Origin: Xenopus tropicalis
Taxonomy: Eukaryota; Chordata; Amphibia; Anura; Pipidae
Assembly: GCF_000004195.4 (NCBI RefSeq)
Contig: NC_030683.2
Span: forward strand, 50,667,358-50,731,357
DNA: 64,000 nt
Reading direction: 5' to 3'
Positions 21,301 through 33,300 of the stretch are shown one piece after another (position 1 is the first letter of the stretch; every line of letters begins with the position of its first letter). Under the pieces are notes generated by a model. It had not been told where the DNA came from. It was given only the letters and a program-made list of their open reading frames with translations, and ran no database searches. The position numbers and the translations under genes are program-made.

Positions 21301-24300
21301 ATCAGTGCTATAGATACCATAGATACAATAAAACTAAAAACATTGTGTAAAAAAAGAGAAAATACACTGTGCATCTAATTCAGGAGAACAGCAATGGCAA
21401 TTGGGTCACCAAAGATTCTGCGCGACAGTCAAGCAAAACAGTACATGCTGACTAACTAACCCAATCTCTTAAAGCGACAGTCACTGAAAAGGATATTTAA
21501 AACCATCATTTGGTTCCTTGAATCTCCCCTGCTTTTAATACCCAAGGTACTGTAGCACTCCAAAGTGTCTTTTCTTGGAACAAGGCAATTGCCCCAAGTT
21601 TAAACATATACACCGCCTGTCCTTAAACAGGAACCCAAAGCTTTTAACTCTGCTTATAAACTTGCAATAGTGAGAAAATAGCCCAGAAGAGGCACCATGC
21701 TCCCTGTTCACTTGAATAGTCTTTCCACTCCTCAGAGTGGCTGCAGAGAGATCCTGTCCTGCTAACAGTAATTGGGCTCTGTGATGACGCCAATGTGGGC
21801 ATGAAAGTCAGCGTCATCTTTTTAAGGGGTGTCACTTCCTGGATGCTCATAATAGAACTTTTGTAAGCAGGGGCGGGCCAAGCCGACCAGGCGCCCTAGG
21901 CAACCCGGTCGGCCAACTCAGCCCACCTCCCCGCCCCCCCCCCCCCGCACTGCCTCCTGTGCTTTGGTGCGCATGCGCCGTTCGGGGTGGGCGGGGTGAT
22001 TAGATCGGTCATTGCCTCCGCCGCTAATGACAAAGTAGCACTAGGGATAGGCAGGAGAGGCTCCTGCCTGGCGTCCCTCAATCGTTGCGCCCTAGGCAGC
22101 TGCCTCTTCTGCCTACCCCTAGTTCCGGCCCTGTTTGTAAGTCTAAAAACAAGCCAATGGCTCCCTTATTTGGCATTTGAAGCACAATCCATAACATTTT
22201 CTAAACCTGAGAGTAGCTTAAACCAGGCAGACTTGGTCTTGGTCCCATCACTAATATCTGGACTTATATGTACAATCTTAAAACAGTGGTAGCACGCAGG
22301 AACTCAGTTAGGGTTCTAAATATTTGCAAAGTTATTATTCTCCTGCAACATTTTAATTCAGTAGTGGACCTCTCTGCCCAACCTGAGGGGAAACTCCTTC
22401 TAACCATTATATGAGCATCACCTTTTTCTCACTGGGAGATAAGATTCTCTCCAACACTCAAAAGATACTTTAAAGAGTAAAGGATATATGCCAGAAATCC
22501 TCAATTGTCTAACAGCCTCTGTTCCAAGCCAGTTGCTCACCCAGTTATAGCAGCACACTAAATTTGAGGGATGAACATTGCTTTAAATCTGCCCCACCTT
22601 CCAACTAATCAGCTTTCTTCTGCAGGTAACTGAGCTAGGTTATATCACTTTTAAACACATGGGAGTTGGAATGACTAGGAAAACTGCTGGAATGCTGCAG
22701 AAGATGGGGGAATATTCCCTACTATGCATATACTGTTTGGTCTATTGACTGTGATATACTGTGAGATGGGGCATATAAGTTTAGCATTTAAAGGGACATG
22801 TAAACCCCACACACAAAAATTTAATCAGTGAACAGCCTCTTTAAAATCTTTCAATACCTGCCACACTGGTTTCCCAGAGGTTAATAGTAAGGCTGCAACA
22901 TCCCCTTAATCACTTAGATTTCCTTCTCCTCCTCTAACCCACTCACCTCCCTCTGGAATTTGCTTCGATTTCTGGCTTGCCAGACATGCTCAGTTGTTCT
23001 AAGCTCAGATTACTAAACACACCCCCCAGTCTAGCAGCCAGTGAAGAGATGGCATGGCTGATTCTCATAGAAACGCAGCTCTAGCTGTCTGCTTCAATTT
23101 TTTTCTCCTGAGCTCAGCTCAAACAAAGCAGAACTTTTATCAGACAGTTCTGCCAGTGTGAGCCTGTATTCTTGATGAAATGTATGCTGAAAAAGATTTT
23201 TTGCGAGTGTATGCTGTTTGCAGATTTAAATGTATCTGATAATGTATCAGAGGAAAAATGGCCGCCTGGTGAAAGCTGCTACTTGCTTTAGGAAAATGTG
23301 ATGGTGCTAGCAAACGGAGGGGATATATGCAGTACAAATAATGCCGTTTGGATGTGGGTGACGTGCGCAACTGATATGCATTGTAGGCAAATGTAGGCTT
23401 TACATGTCCTTTAAGTACAAAGGAGTTTAAGAATGGAAGTTTACTTTAGATTGCTAGACAATTCAATTAGAACAAGAGTGTCAGATAGTACTACTTTAAT
23501 GGAAATGTAATAGATTCTTGGAACCTATTTTCTGCACAGCTACAACATGTAAGGGCTCTGGCAGACGGGGGGAAATTAGTCGCCCGCAACAATCTCCCCA
23601 GATTGCCATCCCACCCAGTGAATTCGCGCAAGTTGCCTCGAGAAGAACGTCAGTACTTCAGAACTTCAGTGAAATCGCGCTGCCGCGTATGCCATCCCAC
23701 CGGTGATTTACATTTTCGCCGGTGGGATGGCAATCCGGGGAGATTAGTCGCCTGAGACACGGGAGATTTGTCGCGGGCGAAATATCCCCCCGTCTGCTAG
23801 AGCCCTAACATCTGTAAAACTGCAACAATCAAAAATTATAATTGCTACACAGATAATAAACTGGGTAGATTAGATCAGTTTTTAGATCAGTTTGCTGAGC
23901 TCATTTTGTTGTTGATATCTGACAAAATATTTAAGAGTTTATAAGTAACAAGTTTCAGCACTACATGTTGGCCTTTTGGGCAGAGCAGAAAACATGGCCC
24001 ATTAAACCCTTTTTATTTTTTGCACCCTGTCCTGCAATTAATACATAGCTCCCACTTACTGTACCATGTATGTTATAGTCTAACCAAACTATAGATTGTC
24101 TGAAGTGAAAAAACATAAATGAAACTCTACTGATTTGATATCTAATAATTTACATTTTCAAAAGCATGGAGAACTTAAAAAATGTATTTTACCTTTTTCA
24201 GAGTCATCGTATCCAATGTACTTTATTGTGTCTCGAACTATTTTTTGATAATCCACAACAGCTCTGGATGTTATTTCTCCACAAAGCAAAACCATCCCAG

Positions 24301-27300
24301 TTTTACAAACTGTCTCTGAAAGAGGACAGTAGAAAACAAGTAATTTTATCCTGTTCACTGCTAAACATGGTGATCAAAGTATCATTAATCCTTGAAATTA
24401 TATTTCTCTTCTGTATACCTAAAATATTTCCTTTGACATAAACGTCCTCATTTTTTATTGCAACAATGTTTATTATTGGCACTGCTGTATTCAGACACGT
24501 TTTATTAACTTTTTAAACAAAGCCTTACCAAGTCAATTGTGTTCAGTGGAACTTTAAATAATACTTCTGTTCACAAAAGTCCTACCAGAAAAACAGGTAC
24601 TTTTACATACAAATGATAATCCTTTCTAGAAATGATTCAAGATTTTCAAAAGTGCTGAATGTGAAGCAGATTCTGATCAATCCATAATAATTTGTTGCAA
24701 TGTATTATCTCAAACTTAACATTCAGATTTTATATAGATTTAGAACAAGTTAGAACAACTAAACTGATCAAATTTTATCAATAAACAGCATGTTCCAACA
24801 TTTTTGGAAGACATTTTTTAAAAAGAGATCTGTTATTTATTAAACTTAAGTGTATTTTAATAAACTAAGAGAATAAAATGCTTGAGAAATAAAGGAAAAC
24901 ACTATTAACTAAATGAGTGGATCCTGGAATACACAATAAGTGTTCTTTTACTAACAGTGGGCACATTTCCATCTGGCCTATAACTCATGAGCACCAATTA
25001 AATATTTGTTTTTGTTATTCTACTTGTTATTCTCAAAGTTTAGGAATATCATACCACAAGCCACTTTGGCATCTGGATCCTGACTCAAATGGGCATCAAG
25101 AACAGCATCACTGATCTGGTCACAGATCTTATCTGAAAAAGAACACAGTAATATAGCTTGTGAAGACTGAAATAAATTGTTTAATTACAACCCATAGGGA
25201 TTAGAGTGTGGATAACATAGGCAGAAAATTGACTAAAATTGATGTATGGTGGGTAGATCATGCCTTATACAAGTAGAGGGGTAGGAGTAATTTTAAAAAA
25301 AGGGTTTCAGTCACATGGACCAAAAATCTAAAAACATAAGATATAGCTCCCCATCTAAAAATAGGGTAAGTCAGATTTGGTTATTTGGTTGGTATGGCTT
25401 CTTTAATCATATGCATTATTTTTCACTACTTCATGTTACCTGTATATATCAGCAGTTAGGTATTTCTGAAAAACAAATCATTAGATTTTGGTCTGGTACA
25501 AAATCTGTCTTATAAAATAACGTAGGTAATCCTTGAATTGGCCATGTCAATAAGTGGGTGTCCAGGAAGATTAATTGTGAAGTCAATAAACTGTCAAGCC
25601 TGGCAGTTCTTAGCATGTGCTAGAATTTGTGAAACAGCTGTCATAGAACACTTTGTAACGAGAGATGGATATATAAATAGTAGGTTGGATACTCTAGTTC
25701 ATAACTTCTCTATAGTAGGAACTTGTAATACTAGAAAGAAGAAATGATATAAAGAAAAAAAATACTTGCTAAATTTGAAACATTTATTTTCATTATATAG
25801 CACTTTACAGAGAATGATCATCATTCTCATCAGTCCCTGCATCATTTGCAAACTAATATCCCGATTACATCCATTCACACAGCCAGTTAATCTTTCTGTA
25901 TGTTTGTAGGAGTATCACAAGAAACCCATGCAACATGGGGAGAACATACAAATCCTCTCCAGATTGTACTTGATTGTACTTTGGTCAGAATTAGACAATG
26001 CTAAGCTCTACACAACCATCTAGGTCAGTGCTGTCCAACTTCTGTTGTACCGAGGGCCGGAATTTTTCCGACCTACGTGGTGGAGGGCCGATAATGGAAG
26101 CCAGTTTTGACCACTCCCCTTTTTGAAACCGCACCCACTTGAAACCACACCCATGTTATCACATGACCATACCCATATTAATGGTTGTAGTACAGCAAAA
26201 ACCAGCCATACTCTGCCTGCCCTACCCTGCCTGTGTGTGTGTGCCATACTCTGCCTGCCCTACCCTGCCTTTGTGTGTGCCATACTCTGCCTTCCCTACC
26301 CTGCCTGTGTGTGCTATACTCTGCCTGCCCTACCCTGCATGTGTGTGCCATACTCTGCCTGCCCTACCCTGCATGTGTGTGCCATACTATGCCTGCCCTA
26401 CTCTGCCTGTGTGTAACATACTGTGCCTTCCCTACCCTGCCTGTGTGTGCCATACTCTGCTTGCCCTATGCTGCCTGTGTGTGCCATACTCTGCCTGCCC
26501 TACCCTGCATGTGTGTGCCATACTCTGCCTGCCCTACCCTGCATGTGTGTGCCATACTCTGCCTGCCCTACTCTGCCTGTGTGTGCCATACTGTGCCTTC
26601 CCTACCCTGCCTGTGTGTGCCATACTCTGCTTGCCCTATGCTGCCTGTGTGTGCCATACTCTGCTTGCCCTATGCTGCCTGTGTGTATGGCACACACAGG
26701 CAGTCTACAGTGACACAATGTTGGCACTGCTCCTACAGTCTGCACAATAACTATATATTAAAAAAACTTTTTAATTGCAGTTCCACCTCAGTATATGTTC
26801 TTTTTGTAGTATGCAGGGATTATTTGTGGGTTTCTACTGCTCCTGAGGTGTGAACAGGGGAACAATGGGGGTGATTACAGCCTGAGCCTAAGGTGTGAAC
26901 ACTGCAGGGGGTGAACAATGCAGAGATTAAAAGGTGTGAACAACACAGGGGATTACATATTTAAAAAATACAGCCTGATTACAGCCTGAATCTGAGGTGA
27001 GAACCATGCAGGGGGGGGGGGGGCAGTTAATCACAGTACTGATACCATTTAAAGCTTACACAAGAGTAAGCCATCAAAGCAGCCAGACAGGTGGGGGGCC
27101 ACACAGAGGGGGGTCGCCCGCAGGCCGCTAGTTGGACAGCACTGATCTAGGCTATACACGAAATGAAAGAAAGGTATACCAGACACAAGGCATTACTTAA
27201 TAATGCAGAAGTTTGTGTTCCCATACGAACTGTTCATATTGGCATGAACATCTGCCATAGACAGGGTGTTTCCCATTCATATAAACAGGAGATAGATATT

Positions 27301-30300
27301 AGTGGTTACAAGCTTTTGATCTCTACAATTCCACCTTACAGTTTTCTGCTGAAACAAGAATGGGCATTCCTCAAACTGTTGCTACAAAATAAGAAGTGCT
27401 AAATTGTCAAGAATATCATGGCATGCTGTAGTCTTAAGGTTTACTTTTAACGGAACAAGGGGTCCTAACCAAAACCACGTTTGAGTAACATTGTTACCGT
27501 GTAACGGAATGTACTGGAAAAATAAATAGATACTGATACTAAACAAATATTTTGTGTTCTTCCCGCACTTGCCTTTTTCCTATGAATCCTGTTTTGTGCA
27601 AAGCCTGCCAAATTAGATTAAAGAATGATCTGAAAGATGTTCTTTATAAAGTTTTCATATTAAAAGCTTAACAATTGAAGCTTATCCTAACTAATTCTAA
27701 CTAATGTCTCTTTTACTACAAGAGGGACAAGAACTTGATAGAGACATCAGAGCACCAGCATCATATACCTGTCATGTCCCTTTAAAATACTTGTTAATTT
27801 CTATTAATGTTTTAACAGAATTACATATCTAGTATGACATGTATTGTTACATATCTATAATGACGTATAATTAGAAACACCAATCAACTTCAAAGATAAA
27901 GTCAATTAATTTATAACAAACCAAGGAAAATCAAAAAAGAAAAAATGTGAAAATAAAATGAATGGCTAAATCAATACTTCTATAAATAGAAAATTTACCA
28001 AGTGAAAGGATGAGGTCCGGGTGTATAAACCCCGGACCTGACACATGTGTTATAAGCCAAACGAAAGTCAAATGAAGTCAATTTAGCAATCAGAATTCAC
28101 TCACCCGGATCCCAAAGTGGTTCGGGTGCTCAAAGCCCCAAACCCGCAGCCAAGGGAGTATTGGAACTACTCCCTTGGCTGACGTATAATTAGCACTATC
28201 AGAATATGTGGGCATCAATAAAGCCATTATTATGCAACCCACTTGATGCAAGTCATTTGAGGGAATTCTCATTACACTACAGAAATCAGCTTGAAAAATG
28301 CATATTTTTTTTAAAGGGAAACTGTAACTATTATAAGCAATCCACTAAATTGCAATGGATACTTTGTAAATCTTTTTCACAAATAATGTTTTTTTCTTAC
28401 AGTTATTAAGATAAATTTGTTATAAGTGCTCTTCTACCTTTTTCCTACTAGATACACCCGCAAAAAGTAAATTGCCATTGTGAAGGCATATGTGTTGCCC
28501 AGGGCAACAGAAGAAAGCAGCAGAAGAAGATGAAGATCTTGATGTGGACTCGCTCAGAAGCACCCTGTACAGCTTTCTGTTAACAACAAACACTGGCTCA
28601 GGGTAACCTAGTGGTTTTAACGTTTTTTAATTTTTAATTTATTTAATGGGAACTATAATCCTGAATATTGTTACTGTGCAAATTATATATAAAACATCCC
28701 ATATTTAAATAACTTTTTGACATCAATAAAGCCTAATTATGGAAAACCTATTTTTCTTTTATGTGGCAACAGATTATGTATTAAAGGCCCTCCCTCGTAC
28801 AGCCACCATTCTTGCTCACAAACCAAGGACAAGTGCATATGGTATACCAGCCAGTAACTGAACAGTGGATTATTTCTTCCTTTAACAGTCTAGCATCTTT
28901 TTGGTTATTACATTTCAGTGTTTTGCGATAGAGAACAAAATGTTGCCTTATGGTAAAAGATGTAAAATGGTAATATTTATTCATATGTATTTGCTAAATG
29001 TTTTTTTTGTAACTCAGATTTTTTATTTGCCAAGTTGAAAAGTCATCACAGAATACATGAAAAACATAGCATATCAGAATATTTTGACAGTCCATTAGTT
29101 GACATTTTTTTGTGTAAGAGAGAAAACATAGTGAAAACAAGTATAAAACCGGTAAAACAGTGAGTAATACAGGTACCCATTATCCAGAATGCTCGGGACC
29201 TAGGGTTTTCCGGATAAGGGCTCTTTCCGTAATTTGGATCTCCTACCTTAAGTCTACTAAAACAATTATTTAAACAGTAATTAAATCCAATAGGATGGTT
29301 TTGGCGCTAGTAATGATTAATTATATCTTCGTTGGGATGGAGTACAAGGTACTGTTTTATTATTACAGAGAAAAAGGAAACCATTTTAAAAAATGTAAAT
29401 TATTTGATTAAAATGGAGTTTATGGGAGATGGCCTTTCCGTAATTCGGAACTTTCTGGATAATGGGTCCGATACCTGTAATATCCAGACATAATTACACA
29501 GCATATTTTGTAGTTCTACAACCTCTGTGTGGCAGATTACTAGTGTTTGGTACATAAGTTCCATCATTTATGGTGATTGTGGTCATTTCTGATCTCCCCT
29601 GAGGGTTCAGTGCAAAGTAAGCATCCCATAAGGACCATGCATGTGCATTATTTGTTATATAAGCTGTCAGTTTCAAAACGCTTATTGCTTTCCTCTCTTG
29701 CTATGAACTCGGATATACTGGGCACTGATTGTGATTTCCTTTTGGAGGTAAGTGCTAATCGTGCTGCTGTTGCAATAAGGTTTTTCAATTTCTGAACTGG
29801 GCGTTTGATTTTCGCTACAGGTTGCCCCAGTAGGAGATTTGTTAGTTTGATATTAAGTTGCATTGCAAGTACTGAGCGAATGAGATTGCTCACCTCTAGG
29901 GATGTAGCGAACCTCAAAAAAAAAGTTTGCGAACCCGTTCGTGAACTTACGCCAAAAAGTGCGAAAGTTCGCGAACTTTGCGAACCCCATAGACTTCAAT
30001 GGAAAGGCGAACTTTAAAACCTAGAAAAGCCATTTCTGGCCAGAAACCTGATTTTAAAGTTGTTTAAAGGGTGCCACGACCTGGACAGTGGCATGCAGGA
30101 GGGAGATCAAGGGCAAAAATTTATCTGAAAAATACGTTGTTGACACAGCGTTGCGCAAAAACGCAAGCTATTCCTATGTATACGCAAAGGCAGCTGGCAG
30201 ACCTAGCGGAAATACGCTGCGTTTTTTGCTATTTCGCACTATTAGCACCATGGAAACGGGATTTGCTTACACCAGTACTAGGCTGAAAAACGACATGTGT

Positions 30301-33300
30301 GGCTTGTGTGGCGTTTTTAGGCCGAGAAAAAACGCAGCGAAAAAACGCAGCAGAAAAACGCCTAAGGCGAACCCAAATTGCGAACATCGCGGAAAGTTCG
30401 CGAACTTGCGAACACCCGATGTTCACGCAAATTAGTTCGCCGGCGAACAGTTCGCTACATCTCTACTCACCTCTGCCCAGTAGTTCGTTACCAAAGGGCA
30501 TTGCCATAATATATGGCTCAGGGTACCCCTAGCTGTGCATCCCCTCCAACAATATGGGGAACTGTTTGGGAATATTTTTGATAACCTCTCTGGTGTCATA
30601 TACCATCTCATTATTATTTTATAAACACTTTTCTTTTGCTGTGTGCAACTAGTTATACGATTAGCATTATCCCAATTTTTGGACCAAGTTGAGTCAGTAA
30701 TCACTTCCCCGAGGACCTCTTCCCAGTATCGTATATAGCTGTGTTTAGGAAAGGGGTCTTCAGGTAAGGTAACCATCAGTTTATGGAGGTGTGAGATCAA
30801 GCCTCTATAAGGAAATAGGGAGCTCAGAATTTTTTCATATGTGGTCAGAGGATTAGCTGATGCTTTGCCCAGTTTGGAAATTATGAAGTGTTGGACTTGC
30901 AGATATTCCATAGACTTATCTATAGTCCATTTGTATTTCTCTTTCAGTCTTATATAAGGGTAGAGCTTATGATTCCTTGGGTCTATAAAGTTATTGATCT
31001 TAGCCATACTGATTGGTGCCCAGGTCGTTTTATGATTCCAAAGTAATCTGTTTATATCTGTTCCAAGTTGTCACAGTGAATCTTATTGGAGCAGGTGTGA
31101 CATCAGATAAATTCTGTGAATAAAAGGTTGCTAATATGATAGGGGTAGGTGTAAGAAGTTTCTATTTGTGCCCACCTTGTAGGGGGTGACTGTTGGATCC
31201 ATGTTAGGATTTGCCTTAGGTGGGCTGCATCGTAATATTTAGAGATATCTGGTAGAGCTAATCCTCCTTGGTATCTGCTTGTAAGTAAGACCGATCTTGG
31301 GATCCTACCTCTCATAGCTTTACAGATAAATTGTAAGATTTCTCTTTACATACCTTCTAAACTGGTTCTGAGAACCGTGACAGGTAAGGTTTCAAATACA
31401 GTAGTTTAGGTAAGATGTTCCATTTAATAGCAGCCAGGATAAAGGGTGTTTATTCCATTCCTTAAGGTCTTGAATTTTTTTAATTATTGGGGTATAATTT
31501 GCCTTATAAGGGTCCCCATCTTTGGGAGTGATGTTAATACCTAGGTATTTCAAATGGGATGTTTGCCATTTCTATTTTTTTGTATCGTTATCTATGTTTA
31601 AGGAGAGTGCCCCTGTTTTGGACCAATTTATTTTATAGCCAGAGATGGTGCTGTATAGTTGCAAAGTTTTGTGTAAGTTGGGCAGTGAGATAATAGGGTT
31701 GCTGACAGTTAAAAGGACATCACCCACAAATAGCGAGATTTTGTAAGTTTCTTTGTTGATATTTATCCCTGTTATGTCTGGATGGTTCCTTATTTTAGCA
31801 GGTAAAGGTTTAATGCTAATTGCATATAGTAATAGAGACAGTGGGCATTCTTGATGGGTTCCGTTGTTAATTGAGATTTGAGGATCCCCATCTCTATTTA
31901 ATTTTAGATTTTAGATGTTGATTTGAATAAAACCCCTATATTTTCTGTAAGACCTGTGAGTGCGGACTCTCTCTACAGCTACTCCATCTATTATTTTGGG
32001 ACTGCACCCAGGCTCCCTTGGACCTACTTATACGTGAGTGCCTGTTTTCTTGCAACAATCTATTTAATTTTAGATATGCTTTAGGGTTGGAGTATAGGAG
32101 TTTTACTGCTTGTAAAAAAGGGCCTCTAAATCCCATATGTTGTAAGGTTGACCATATAGCTCCAGTCTAAGCGGTCGAATGCTTTTTTCGGCATCTAAGG
32201 TAAGAGCCATAACAGGGAGTTGCGATTTTGTATAATATCAAAATTATCTATGATTCTTCTAGTATTTTCTCCTGCCTGTCTTCCCATTATGAAGCCAGGT
32301 TTATATTTACTAGTGTAATAGGAGTGCTAACATAGCTGCCCTGAAGCAGGAGGTAGTGGCCATTAGGATCAGCAATTTGCTTGGTTATGGAGATTGGGCA
32401 ATCTTTTCAGATTAGAGTTATAACTCCGGCTTTCTTTTGGTTGCTACACGCTTGGTAGCTTTGGGTATAGATTCGTAAATGTAGTCGGTTATATACTCGG
32501 CCTTAAAATGCATTTCCTGTAGCATTGTAATATGCGCCTTATGTCTCAGAATCTCTTTCATAGTTAAGGTACATTTCCTAGGACTGTTGAGTCCTTTGAC
32601 ATTGAGAGAGATTATCTTAATCATTTTGGAAGTTCTGGAGTGGGCGCTTTGGGGTTCTAAGTATAAGTCCTGCTGCTAGTGGGGGCTGCTATGTTAACTA
32701 ATACAACGATTTGATATGTTAAAATAGTACTGAGGTCAGATGTAAACTGATAAAACCATACATTTATAACGGGGCATGCTAAATTGATTTTTTAGGCAAT
32801 AATATTGGTTGAGTTTTTTTCTGAACATACTGTCCCTCTTTAACATTCTTATTAGGTTAATATAGAGGAAAGGGGTTGAGACAAAACAGTGAACATGACT
32901 GAAACTAGAGACTACTAATCATGGCTAGATATCTAAGCTGGATGTTGATATAATCAGAAAATGCAGTTTAAACTTGTAATACTTTACAGTGTGTTTGATC
33001 ACATCCCTTTGCAATGTAGTGTACTTTGGATATACATAAAATCTAAAAGCACTTATTGAGCCACCAAGATAGAGAATACTTATTGCCAATGGTCAAAATG
33101 CCAACATTTAGCCAACAGATGTAGATGTTACCTAGACTAAGAAAAAGCATGTGATGTTAGCTGTTATAACTATACAGGAGTCATGTTTATGTTTTTAAGT
33201 ACCCTCATATACAGTATGATCTGTACATTTTAATGAACACAGTAACATGGAATCTCAGATGGAAATTGCATTTGAAAGTATATATAAAGTGTATATTATA

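Noticed and set aside
26225..26690. CRISPR-like array
   Set aside because: Units are contiguous 34-bp repeats without unique spacers, in a vertebrate nuclear genome inside a hAT element.
26139..26853. Three overlapping cysteine-rich frames of 100-200 residues
   Set aside because: They are the 34-bp minisatellite read in all phases. The unit is not a multiple of three, so the same peptide recurs in each frame.
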